Source: an uncultured Acidobacteriia bacterium (GTDB lineage Bacteria; Acidobacteriota; Terriglobia; Bryobacterales; Bryobacteraceae). Taken from it: a stretch of DNA of 36,295 nucleotides. Under the pieces are notes generated by a model. That model did no database searches. It was not told where the DNA came from and worked only from the letters and a program-made list of their open reading frames with translations. Shown here piece after piece: positions 7,983-15,236 of the stretch; the stretch's first letter is position 1; every line of letters begins with the position of its first letter. The translations under genes and the position numbers were made by a program. The stretch spans positions 1 through 36,295 of the forward strand of contig CAIRXZ010000079.1 in assembly GCA_903882645.1 (NCBI GenBank). Reading direction: 5' to 3'.

Positions 7983-8960
7983 CTACCGCGTGAAGCGCGT
8001 GGCCTTTTGCCGCCGATGCCGCTCCAGCGCCAGCTCGATCAGCCGGTCGATCAGCGCGGCGAACGTCATCCCACAGTGTTCCCACATCTTGGGGTACATG
8101 CTGATGGAGGTGAACCCGGGGATCGTGTTTATTTCATTGATGTAGAGTTGGCCGGTGGCGGCCTCCAGCAGGAAATCCACCCGGCCCATGCCTTCGCATT
8201 CGACGGCGCGGTAGCATTCGACGGCCAGGCGGCGCACTTCTTCCGTCGTCCCGGCCGGCAGGTCGGCCGGGACCTTGGTCTCCGCGCGGTCGAGCAGGTA
8301 CTTGTCTTCGTAGTCGTAGAATTCGCGCGAGGGCAGGATCTCGCAAGGCAGGGAAGCCACGGGCGTTTCGTTACCCAGCACCGCGCACTCCAGTTCGCGT
8401 CCGGCGATGGCGCGTTCCACGATGATCTTCCGGTCGTACCGCGCCGCGAATGCCACGGCGGTCTTCAGTTCTTCCGCGTTGCGCGCCTTCGAAATGCCCA
8501 CCGAGGAGCCCAGGTTGGCCGGCTTCACGAACATCGGGAACGGCAGGCAACAGCACGCGTCCGCGACGTCCTGGTTGTCGCGCGTGACCGTGACGTAGTC
8601 TACAATCGGCAACATTCGTTCCTTGCAGACACGTTTCGTCATTTCCTTATCCATGGAAACCGAAGACGCCAGGACGCCGGCGCCCACGTACGGCAGGCCG
8701 GCCAGCTCCAGCAGACCCTGGATCGCGCCGTCTTCGCCGAAGGTTCCGTGCAGGACCGGAAACACCACGTCGATGCCGGGCTGGGCGCCCGGCTCGGGCA
8801 GAATCGGCCGCGGGTTCCACTTGCCCTCCTTGTCGATGAAGTACTCGATCTTCTCGTACCTTGCGGGGTCCAGGCCGTCCATGACGGCTTTGGCCGAGCG
8901 CACCGAGACCTCGTGCTCGCTGCTGCGCCCGCCGTACAGGACGGCTACTCGTAGTTTCAT
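7983..8960 (-). CDS. ddl: D-alanine--D-alanine ligase
   Basis: Ddl joins two D-alanines with ATP to supply the terminal dipeptide of the peptidoglycan stem. The chosen start is the ATG at 8958-8960 (MKLRVAVLYGGRSSEHEVS); eight more residues are possible upstream but add nothing. The ATP-grasp landmarks are HGTFGEDGAIQGLLEL near residue 75, VGAGVLASSVSMDKEMTK near 95, FVKPANLGSSVGISKA near 145 and INEINTIPGFTSISMYPKMW near 285. The 325-residue length is slightly below that of the longer VanA-like forms. It lies downstream of arginase on the same strand, separated by a repeat-bearing gap. Confidence 0.96.
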   Translation of the reverse strand: MKLRVAVLYGGRSSEHEVSVRSAKAVMDGLDPARYEKIEYFIDKEGKWNPRPILPEPGAQPGIDVVFPVLHGTFGEDGAIQGLLELAGLPYVGAGVLASSVSMDKEMTKRVCKERMLPIVDYVTVTRDNQDVADACCCLPFPMFVKPANLGSSVGISKARNAEELKTAVAFAARYDRKIIVERAIAGRELECAVLGNETPVASLPCEILPSREFYDYEDKYLLDRAETKVPADLPAGTTEEVRRLAVECYRAVECEGMGRVDFLLEAATGQLYINEINTIPGFTSISMYPKMWEHCGMTFAALIDRLIELALERHRRQKATRFTR

Positions 8961-8966
8961 GGAATT

Positions 8967-9102
8967 ATAGAATTCGCCTTCCAAGGGCTGGGTCTCAGCC
9001 CGCGATATTGTGCTCCTGCGGGAAACCGCTCCCTCACGGTCGCGGCTCTGACCGGGGCTTTGAGCGCCATTCGGGCCCTTTGGTTCATAGAATTCGCTTT
9101 CC
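8967..9102. repeat. Short gap flanked by 16 nt direct repeats and holding a family C repeat
   Basis: ATAGAATTCGCCTTCC at 8967-8982 and ATAGAATTCGCTTTCC at 9087-9102 match at 15 of 16 positions. The right copy covers the end of the arginase gene; the left copy lies just upstream of ddl. Between them, at 9024-9051, is a family C repeat (AACCGCTCCCTCACGGTCGC followed by GGCTCTGA). The layout is what remains after insertion with duplication of flanking DNA, or after a local duplication of the arginase end. Confidence 0.55.
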
Positions 9103-9999
9103 CAATCCGGACATGATCAGCTCCACGGCCAGGTCGGCGGTTCGGTTCACCTCGTCGATCACGGGGTTCACCTCCACCACCTCCAGCGAGGCCATGCGCC
9201 CTGAATCGCAGATCATTTCCATTGCCAAATGGGCTTCGCGATAGGTGACGCCGCCGCGAACCGGCGTGCCCACGCCCGGCGCGTCCTGGGGGTCCACGAA
9301 ATCCATGTCGAGCGAAAGATGGAACGCGGCCGTGCCGTCCGAGGCCAGGCGGATGGCTTCTTCCATCACCGAGCGCAGGCCGCGCTCGTCGATGTCGCGC
9401 ATGGTGAAGGCGTGCACGCCGGATTCCCGCACCTGCGGCTTCTCGGTCTTATCCACGTCGCGCAGACCGACGATTACGGCGTTTCCGGGCGCGATCTTGG
9501 GACGATAGCCAAGCAGGCCGGCGAGCTCCGGCGGGCCAAGGCCCACCAGGCAGGCCAGCGGCATGCCGTGCACGTTACCGCTGGGGCTCGACTCCGGAGT
9601 GTTCATGTCCGCGTGCGCGTCCAACCAGATCAACCCGGCTCTTTGACCACGTTCCCGAAAATGCAGCGATACGCCGCCGGCCGCGCCCACCGCCACGGAG
9701 TGGTCGCCGCCCAGCACCAGGGGCAGACTGCCGCGCGAAAGCGCCTCGCCAACCAGAGCCGCAAGCCGGCCGCAGGCGGCGGCGATCTGCGGCAGGTACT
9801 TGGCGCGCGGGTCGCCTTCCGGAAGGGATTCCGCCTGTTCCGTGGGGACATTGCCCAAGTCTTCTACCACGTAGCCGAGTGAAGCGACACGCCGGTTCAG
9901 GTTGGCGACGCGCAACGCCGAGGGTCCCATGTCGACGCCGCGCCGGCCCTGTCCCAAGTCCAGCGGCGCTCCAATGACGGCGACGTGCGATTGACGCAT
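9085..9999 (-). CDS. rocF: Arginase family ureohydrolase
   Basis: Arginase uses a binuclear manganese centre to split arginine into ornithine and urea. The start is taken as the ATG at 9997-9999 (MRQSHVAVIGAPLDLGQGRRG); the longer frame to 10068 is encoded by a repeat arm and lacks homology. Metal-binding motifs are complete: GGDHSVAVG near residue 100, WLDAHADMNTP near 127 and SLDMDFVDP near 228, followed by DAPGVGTPVRGGVTYREAH. HGMPLACLVG sits where expected for arginase, rather than agmatinase, and the protein is 304 residues. DMDFVDP instead of the usual DLDGLDP-like loop is a mild variation. An agmatinase-like or other amidinohydrolase activity cannot be excluded from sequence. Confidence 0.88.
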   Translation of the reverse strand: MRQSHVAVIGAPLDLGQGRRGVDMGPSALRVANLNRRVASLGYVVEDLGNVPTEQAESLPEGDPRAKYLPQIAAACGRLAALVGEALSRGSLPLVLGGDHSVAVGAAGGVSLHFRERGQRAGLIWLDAHADMNTPESSPSGNVHGMPLACLVGLGPPELAGLLGYRPKIAPGNAVIVGLRDVDKTEKPQVRESGVHAFTMRDIDERGLRSVMEEAIRLASDGTAAFHLSLDMDFVDPQDAPGVGTPVRGGVTYREAHLAMEMICDSGRMASLEVVEVNPVIDEVNRTADLAVELIMSGLGKRIL

Positions 10000-10019
10000 G
10001 GCGCTAACCTTTCCGACCA

Positions 10020-10098
10020 AAGACCGCTCCCTTACGGTCGCGGCTCTGAATGACGCACACGGCTGCAAACCGAGCCGCGACCGTCAGGGAGCGGTCTT
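10020..10098. repeat. Inverted pair of family C repeats, large hairpin downstream of asnS
   Basis: The left arm at 10020-10046 (AAGACCGCTCCCTTACGG and on) is the reverse complement of 10072-10098 over 27 bases with one mismatch, around a 25-base loop. It starts 5 bases past the asnS stop and ends 20 bases before the arginase start, both leftward genes. A transcript would fold into a very stable hairpin that could terminate, attenuate or protect RNA. The arms are two copies of the repeat found singly at 9024-9051. Confidence 0.75.
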
Positions 10099-10102
10099 CG
10101 CG

Positions 10103-11410
10103 CTATGGCCTCAGGCGGTACAGCATGCGAGGGAACGCGATGGTCTCCCGGATGTGCTCCAGGCCGCAGATCCACGCCACGCACCGCTCGATTCCCATGC
10201 CAAACCCGCCGTGCGGGACGGAGCCGTACTTACGCAGGTCGATGTACCAGTCGAAAGCCTCCTTCGGCAGCTTGTGCTCCTCGATCCGCTGGAGCAGCAG
10301 TTCGATGTTGTGGATGCGCTGCCCGCCGCCGATGATCTCGCCGTATCCTTCCGGCGCCAGCACATCCACCCCGAGCGCCAACTCGGGACGGTCGGGGTCC
10401 GGTTCGAAATAGAAGGCCTTGATCGCCGTGGGAAAACGGTCCACCATGATGCAGCGCTGCTGGTCCTCGGTGAGGATCGTCTCGTCGGTCCCGCCGAAGT
10501 CGCCGCCCCATTGGATCTCGCTTCCCTTGGATTGCAGGAGCTTGACGGCGTCGTCGTAGCTCATCCGCGGAAAGGGCGCCTGGATGGCTTCGAGCTTGGC
10601 CGTGTCGCGCTCCAGGCGCTTCAGCTCCTCGCGCCGGTTCTCCAGAACCCGGCCCACGATGAAAACGATCAGCTCCTCCGCCACGCGCTTCACGTCCTCG
10701 AGGGTCGCGTAGGCCATCTCCGGCTCCACCATCCAGAACTCCGTGAGGTGGCGCCGCGTCTTGGATTTCTCGGCGCGGAAGGTAGGCCCGAAGCAGTACA
10801 CCTTGCCGAACGCCATGGCGGTTGCTTCGTTGTAGAGCTGCCCGGATTGCGTCAGGTAGGCCTTGTTGTCGTCGAAGTAATCCACCTCGAACAACGTGGT
10901 GGTGCCCTCGCAGGCCGCGGGCGTGAAAATGGGCGTATCCACGAGCGTGAAGCCGTGCGAATCGAAATAATCGCGCACGGCCTTAATCACTTCGTGACGC
11001 ACCCGGATGACGGCGTGCTGTCTCTGGCTGCGCAGCCAGAGATGGCGGTGATCCATGAGGAACTCGGTGCCGTGCTCCTTGGGCGTGATCGGGTAGGGGT
11101 CGGACTCCGGGACGCGCTGCAATACTTCGACGCTTTCTACATCCATTTCGTAGCCGCCGGGAGCGCGCTGCTCGGCGCGGACCTTGCCGGTGACGATCAG
11201 CGACGATTCCTGCGTCAGGTTCTTGACGGTCTCGAACAGCTCCTCCGGCATACCGCTCTTCACCGCGACGCACTGCATCAGGCCGGAGCCGTCGCGGAGA
11301 ATCGGAAAGGCGATCTTACCCGAGCGGCGCAGGTTGTACAGCCAGCCGGCGATTTGCACGGTTTCGCCGGCGTGGCAGCCGGCTTCGGAGATTGAAATAC
11401 GGGGGATCAT
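10103..11410 (-). CDS. asnS: Asparaginyl-tRNA synthetase
   Basis: AsnRS is a class IIb synthetase that charges tRNA(Asn). The 435 residues hold an N-terminal OB-fold anticodon-binding domain ([24 protein letters not shown]) and the class II core: [19 protein letters not shown] near residue 122, motif 2 [21 protein letters not shown] near 217 and motif 3 [28 protein letters not shown] near 400. [10 protein letters not shown] and FPRMLYR favour Asn over Asp specificity. The gene follows the isomerase/epimerase gene by 21 bases and is probably in the same transcript. Confidence 0.96.
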   Translation of the reverse strand: MIPRISISEAGCHAGETVQIAGWLYNLRRSGKIAFPILRDGSGLMQCVAVKSGMPEELFETVKNLTQESSLIVTGKVRAEQRAPGGYEMDVESVEVLQRVPESDPYPITPKEHGTEFLMDHRHLWLRSQRQHAVIRVRHEVIKAVRDYFDSHGFTLVDTPIFTPAACEGTTTLFEVDYFDDNKAYLTQSGQLYNEATAMAFGKVYCFGPTFRAEKSKTRRHLTEFWMVEPEMAYATLEDVKRVAEELIVFIVGRVLENRREELKRLERDTAKLEAIQAPFPRMSYDDAVKLLQSKGSEIQWGGDFGGTDETILTEDQQRCIMVDRFPTAIKAFYFEPDPDRPELALGVDVLAPEGYGEIIGGGQRIHNIELLLQRIEEHKLPKEAFDWYIDLRKYGSVPHGGFGMGIERCVAWICGLEHIRETIAFPRMLYRLRP

Positions 11411-11431
11411 GATCGGAGGCGAGCAGGCCCG

Positions 11432-12391
11432 CTACACCCACCACGCGGCGGCGGGCGGCTGCTTGATCGCGATGCCGTTCAGGAACGCCGCAGCCTTGGA
11501 AAGACCCTCTTCCGGCGAGAGCAGGCTGTCCTCGTGCTCGATCGAGAGCACGTAGTCGTATCCGAACATACGCAGCGTGGAAACGAACTCCTTCCACCAC
11601 CCCGCGTCATGGCCGTAGCCGCAGGTGCGGAAGATCCAGGCGCGATTGCGCTCGTCGGTGTAGCTCTTGGTATCGAGCACGCCGCTCATGGGCAGGTTGC
11701 GCTCGTAGATCTGGGTGTCCTTGGCATGCACGTAGAAAATGGCGTCGCCGAGTATGCGCACGGCGGCGATCGGATCGATGCCCTGCCAGAACATGTGGCT
11801 TGGGTCGAGGTTGCAGCCCACCGAGGGGCCGGCGATGGCGCGCAGCCTCAGCATCGTCTCCGGGTTATAAACCACGAATCCGGGGTGCATCTCAATCGCG
11901 ACCTTCACCCCGTAATCGGCCGCGAATTTCCCGTGTTCGATCCAGTAGGGCGTCACAACCTCATCCCACTGCCACTTCAGGATCTCCAGATAGTCCGGCG
12001 GCCACGGGCAAGTCACCCAGTTCGGCCACTTGGCGTTGGGCGAATCGCCGGGGCAGCCGCTGAAATCCACCACCACCGGAACGCCCAACTTCTCCGCCAG
12101 GCGAATCGTCTTACGGCTGGTTTCGCGGTCGCGCGCGGCGTGGTCCTTGTCGGGGTGCAACGGGTTGCCGTGGCAACTCAGGGCGCTGATGCTCACGCCG
12201 TGGTCTTCCAGGGTCTTCTTGAACTCGGCCAGCGCGGCGGGGTCGTCGAGCATCGAGAGCTTGCAGTGGGCGTTGCCGGGATAGTTTCCCGTGCCGAGCT
12301 CCACCGTGCGGATGTCGTATGTAGCGAGCTTCTTCAGTACGTCTTTAAGGGATAGTTGCGACAGTAGGGGGGTGAAAACGCCGACTCTCAC
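11432..12391 (-). CDS. Sugar phosphate isomerase/epimerase (xylose isomerase-like TIM barrel)
   Basis: The protein belongs to the AP-endonuclease-2-like TIM barrel superfamily of metal-dependent isomerases and epimerases acting on sugars or inositols. Visible signs are MRVGVFTPLLSQLSLKDVL, TVELGTGNYPG, ALSCHGNPLHP, and metal-ligand positions spread along the barrel: VAIEMHPGF (Glu), NLDPSHMFWQG (Asp, His), YVHAKDT (His) and SIEHED (Glu). The length is 319 residues, with no signal peptide. A strong AAGGAG-type ribosome site precedes the ATG. The substrate cannot be named. It heads the leftward group that contains asnS and is divergent from mutL. Confidence 0.85.
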   Translation of the reverse strand: MRVGVFTPLLSQLSLKDVLKKLATYDIRTVELGTGNYPGNAHCKLSMLDDPAALAEFKKTLEDHGVSISALSCHGNPLHPDKDHAARDRETSRKTIRLAEKLGVPVVVDFSGCPGDSPNAKWPNWVTCPWPPDYLEILKWQWDEVVTPYWIEHGKFAADYGVKVAIEMHPGFVVYNPETMLRLRAIAGPSVGCNLDPSHMFWQGIDPIAAVRILGDAIFYVHAKDTQIYERNLPMSGVLDTKSYTDERNRAWIFRTCGYGHDAGWWKEFVSTLRMFGYDYVLSIEHEDSLLSPEEGLSKAAAFLNGIAIKQPPAAAWWV

Positions 12392-12468
12392 GTGGTCTCT
12401 CCTTATGAGAAATGGTCTGGTGACGCCACCAACAGAATATCACGCGGAATTTCCGGCGAAATACACGC

Positions 12469-12474
12469 TATAGT
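12469..12474 (+). promoter_or_regulatory. Possible -10 element of mutL
   Basis: TATAGT lies 20 bases before the mutL ATG in the 103-base gap between the divergent isomerase and mutL genes. The same hexamer occurs at 1958, 15210 and 23541 upstream of other rightward genes. No good -35 is visible, so confidence is modest. Confidence 0.35.
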
Positions 12475-12494
12475 GGGGAAGAATTTCCACGCGC

Positions 12495-14510
12495 ATGGGC
12501 CATATCCGCATTCTTCCCGACCAGGTCGCCAACAAGATCGCCGCCGGTGAAGTGGTGGAGCGCCCCGCGTCGGTGGTCAAGGAGCTGCTTGAGAACTCGC
12601 TCGACGCCGGCGCGACGGACCTGCGGATCGAGGTCGAATCCGGCGGGCGCCGCCTGATTCGCATCGCGGACGACGGTTCCGGCATGTTGCGCGACGATGC
12701 CCTGCTGGCCTTTGAACGCCACGCCACCAGCAAGCTGCGTGACGTGAAGGACCTGCTCTCGATCGCCACTCTCGGCTTCCGGGGCGAAGCCCTGCCGTCC
12801 ATCGCTTCGGTGTCGCGCCTGCTGCTCGAAACGCGCTCGGCCGAGGAGACCACCGGGACGCGCATCGAAATCGCCGGCGGCAAGATGCTGCGCTGCGAAG
12901 AAGCCGCGCTGGGACGCGGCACGGCCATCACGGTGCGCGACCTCTTTTATAATGTTCCGGCCCGCCGGAAGTTCCTGCGCACGGAGCCGACGGAGCTGGC
13001 CCACATTGCGTCGCTCGCGACGCACTACAGCCTGGCGCACCCCGGCAAGACCTTTCGCCTCATCAGCGGCCCCACGGAGTTGCTGAGCGTGACGCCGGTG
13101 GCCACGTTGAAAGAGCGCGTTTACCAGGTGTTCGGCAGCCAGGTGTTGGAGGAACTGGTCGAGATCGGCACGCGGGAAAAGGAACTGCTTCTGCCGGCGC
13201 CCAGCGTTGCGCCGTCGCAGGCGATTTCGGACTACCGCTCCGAACCGGACGAGCCGCCTTCGCGCGCGTTCCGCCTCACGGGCTTCTTCTCGCGGCCCCA
13301 GGTGCAGAAGGGCAACCGCAATTCGATCTATGTTTTCGTGAACGGACGGCTCATCCGCGACCGTCTGCTGCTGCACGCGCTCTCCTCGGCGTATCACAAC
13401 CTGATGCCCGCGTCGGCCTATCCGTTCGCGCTGCTGTTCCTCGAGTGCGACCCGGAAGAGGTGGACGTCAACGTCCATCCTTCGAAAACCGAGGTGCGCT
13501 TCCGCCATGGTACGTTCGTGCACGATTTCGTCCGCGACACGATTCGCGAACGGCTGATGGAAAGCCGGCCCGCCCCCACGTTCTCCGCCGGGCCGGGAAC
13601 GCTCCCCGCCGCGCAACCCGGCGCGGCGCTGCCGTATTCCGAATTCAGCCAGATGATCGAGAACCAGGCACCGGAGGCAGAGAGCTTGGTGGACCCACCA
13701 GCGGTTCCCGCCGTAGGGGTCGGGCATGCCCGACCCTCTCTCGAAGAGCCGCCACTGCCCGAGTTCACCCTGCGCCCGGCCCGCGGCCCCGACCCGCGCC
13801 TGGATTTCACCGCGCCCCCCATCGCGGTTTCGCCAGGTCCGCCGCCTTCGGGCAAGCTTTCCCGCCATCTCGACATGCACGGCGAATTCCCGCCCGAAGC
13901 CATCCCGCCGCCCGAGATGTCGCTTTCGGTGCTCTCGGACCTGCGCCCGCTCGGCCAGATTCACGAAAGCTTTATCATTGCCGCCGGCCGCGACGGCCTG
14001 TGGATTATCGATCAGCACGTGGCCCATGAACGCATCCTGTTCGAACAGGTCCTGAAGCAGCGCGCGGCAGGCCGCGTAGAGATGCAGCGCCTGCTGATGC
14101 CGGTGATCGTGCAGCTCACGCCCGAACAGCAGATCGATTACGCGCGCATCGCCGATGAGCTGCACGCCTCCGGTTTCGAGACCGAGCCGTTCGGCAATCG
14201 CACCATCGCCGTGAAAGCCGCGCCCGCGGCTGTGAGCGGCCCGGACCTGGAGAGAATCCTGTTCGAGGTCCTGGAGATCGCCGAAGCCGAGCTGCGCGGC
14301 CCCTCGCTCGACGGCCTGCGCCGCGGCATTTGCGCCTCCATCGCCTGCCGGGCCGCCATCAAAATCAACACCCGTCTGGACGCCGCCAAAATGGAATGGC
14401 TACTGCGCGCCCTGGCCGCCACCGATTGCCCCATGAGCTGCCCCCACGGCCGGCCGATCGCGCTGCACTACTCCACGAGGGAGATATTGAAGGCGTTCCA
14501 CCGGATATAA
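12495..14510 (+). CDS. mutL: DNA mismatch repair protein MutL
   Basis: MutL links MutS mismatch recognition to strand removal. The 671-residue protein has the GHKL ATPase domain with KIAAGEVVERPASVVKELLENSLDAGA, IADDGSGM and TLGFRGEALPSIASVS in the first 100 residues. A proline-rich linker spans about 345-475, followed by a C-terminal dimerisation/nuclease domain. DQHVAHERILFEQ near residue 507 matches the endonuclease motif DQHAxxExxxxE (Ala to Val), and CPHGRP is near 648, so this MutL probably nicks DNA itself, as in bacteria without MutH. The linker carries an in-frame palindrome encoding VGHARP at about residues 408-413. The next gene, a DUF433 gene, follows 15 bases later. Confidence 0.96.
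   Translation: MGHIRILPDQVANKIAAGEVVERPASVVKELLENSLDAGATDLRIEVESGGRRLIRIADDGSGMLRDDALLAFERHATSKLRDVKDLLSIATLGFRGEALPSIASVSRLLLETRSAEETTGTRIEIAGGKMLRCEEAALGRGTAITVRDLFYNVPARRKFLRTEPTELAHIASLATHYSLAHPGKTFRLISGPTELLSVTPVATLKERVYQVFGSQVLEELVEIGTREKELLLPAPSVAPSQAISDYRSEPDEPPSRAFRLTGFFSRPQVQKGNRNSIYVFVNGRLIRDRLLLHALSSAYHNLMPASAYPFALLFLECDPEEVDVNVHPSKTEVRFRHGTFVHDFVRDTIRERLMESRPAPTFSAGPGTLPAAQPGAALPYSEFSQMIENQAPEAESLVDPPAVPAVGVGHARPSLEEPPLPEFTLRPARGPDPRLDFTAPPIAVSPGPPPSGKLSRHLDMHGEFPPEAIPPPEMSLSVLSDLRPLGQIHESFIIAAGRDGLWIIDQHVAHERILFEQVLKQRAAGRVEMQRLLMPVIVQLTPEQQIDYARIADELHASGFETEPFGNRTIAVKAAPAAVSGPDLERILFEVLEIAEAELRGPSLDGLRRGICASIACRAAIKINTRLDAAKMEWLLRALAATDCPMSCPHGRPIALHYSTREILKAFHRI
13717..13736. 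repeat. Family A palindrome inside the mutL linker
   Basis: GGGTCGGGCATGCCCGACCC is a perfect 20 nt palindrome, read in frame as part of GVGHARPS in the unstructured MutL linker. The centre GGGCATGCCC and its reading frame are the same as in the rdgB copy. The linker location would make the added residues harmless. Confidence 0.75.
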
Positions 14511-14525
14511 TCGAAGAGGGCGCCG

Positions 14526-14750
14526 ATGGACTACCGCAAGATAATCACTGTGGAGCCCGGTAAGATGGGCGGGAAGCCTTGCATCCGCGGAATGCGGATG
14601 ACTGTATACGACGTGCTGGATTATCTGGCGTCCGGCATGACGGAGGATGAGATCCTCCACGATTTTCCCGACCTCACCCGTGACGACCTCCTGGCCTGCC
14701 TGGCTTTCGCCGCCGATCGGGAGCGGCGGCTGGCGGGCATCCCAGCGTGA
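14526..14750 (+). CDS. DUF433 family antitoxin-like protein
   Basis: The 74 residues (DYRKIITVEPGKMGGKPCIRGMR, then VYDVLDYLASGMTEDEILHDFPDLTRDDLLACLAFAADRE) match the DUF433 family. These small winged-helix proteins are commonly encoded just before a DUF5615 PIN-like toxin and are regarded as its antitoxin. The length is typical, so the gene looks intact. Its stop overlaps the GTG of the next frame (GTGA), as in intact pairs, but that partner is truncated here. It therefore probably now serves only as an orphan DNA-binding protein, or is on its way to decay. Confidence 0.85.
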   Translation: MDYRKIITVEPGKMGGKPCIRGMRMTVYDVLDYLASGMTEDEILHDFPDLTRDDLLACLAFAADRERRLAGIPA

Positions 14751-14857
14751 GGCTGCTCTTCGATCAAAATCTTTCGGCCCTGCTATGCCGGTCTCTCGCA
14801 AAGCCGATGAACGCGGATCGTATCATTGGCCGTCATATTGGACCAGGGCCGACCTGA
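14747..14857 (+). pseudogene. Stump of a DUF5615 PIN-like toxin gene
   Basis: Starting from GTG in the overlap with the DUF433 stop, the frame reads RLLFDQNLSALLCRSLA. This is the N-terminus of DUF5615 PIN-like proteins, with the first catalytic Asp in LLFDQNLS. Homology then ends, and the frame stops after 36 residues instead of about 110. The 3' end overlaps the end of the oppositely oriented MNT gene by 35 bases, which places a rearrangement breakpoint near 14800. Confidence 0.65.
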
Positions 14858-15128
14858 CTACGTCATCTCTAAAATAGCGGCTGAGCTCGTCGGGCGTCCG
14901 CAGATCTACCTTGCGGCCGAACATAGATGAAAGCTCGCGCTCCAGCGCCGCCATTTTGAACAAGCCCACCCGCCGCGATGGCTCGAATTCCACGAGGATA
15001 TCCACGTCGCTCGATTCCGAAAAGCGATCCGTGAGCACCGATCCGAATAGAGAGAGCTTCCATATGCCATTGCACCGGCAGAATTCTGCCAACGCCGCCT
15101 CGGCTACGGGTATTCGCGCAGTCGCCAT
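14823..15128 (-). CDS. MNT-type nucleotidyltransferase (MntA-like antitoxin), no HEPN partner
   Basis: This 101-residue protein of the Pol-beta minimal nucleotidyltransferase group has the signature [24 protein letters not shown] (GS...DVD, the metal-binding core) and a C-terminal [19 protein letters not shown]. Such proteins usually neutralise an adjacent HEPN toxin by AMPylating it. Here the expected HEPN gene downstream (below 14823) is absent and replaced by the DUF5615 stump. The start is the ATG at 15126-15128, giving [18 protein letters not shown]; the longer open frame upstream to 15746 is antisense to imuA and not coding. It may be an orphaned antitoxin. Confidence 0.8.
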   Translation of the reverse strand: MATARIPVAEAALAEFCRCNGIWKLSLFGSVLTDRFSESSDVDILVEFEPSRRVGLFKMAALERELSSMFGRKVDLRTPDELSRYFRDDVVRSALVQYDGQ

Positions 15129-15179
15129 ACTGAATCCATTATGCGCGACGGCGGCCAATTGCCGCCTCACAACCCGGCC

Positions 15180-15220
15180 TTGACACCACCCCGCCCCATC
15201 CTGTAAAAATATAGTACAGG
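15180..15220 (+). promoter_or_regulatory. imuA promoter with a dyad operator (SOS-type candidate)
   Basis: A consensus -35 TTGACA lies at 15180-15185. CCTGTA (15200-15205) and TACAGG (15215-15220) form a perfect inverted pair around the AT-only-but-one spacer AAAATATAG. The dyad covers possible -10 sequences (TGTAAAAAT at 18 bases from the -35, or TATAGT at 15210-15215). A repressor bound there would block RNA polymerase. imuA-imuB-dnaE2 operons are LexA-controlled in the bacteria where this has been tested, so LexA is the obvious candidate, although the CTGT-N11-ACAG spacing differs from the CTGT-N8-ACAG site of enterobacteria. Confidence 0.6.
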
Positions 15221-15236
15221 CGAATAAAAGGCGAAT

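Noticed and set aside
8964-8969. TATAAT (leftward) as a ddl promoter
   Set aside because: It lies only 3 bases before the ATG, which would place the transcript start inside the coding sequence; no -35 is visible and it is part of a duplicated arginase end.
10000-10068. Longer N-terminus for arginase
   Set aside because: The 23 extra residues are encoded by an arm of the inverted repeat, and family homology starts at the later ATG.
11021-11042. Perfect 22 nt palindrome TCTCTGGCTGCGCAGCCAGA+GA within asnS
   Set aside because: It encodes HLWLRSQRQ, a conserved segment of asparaginyl-tRNA synthetases, so the protein sequence explains it and it is probably a coincidence.
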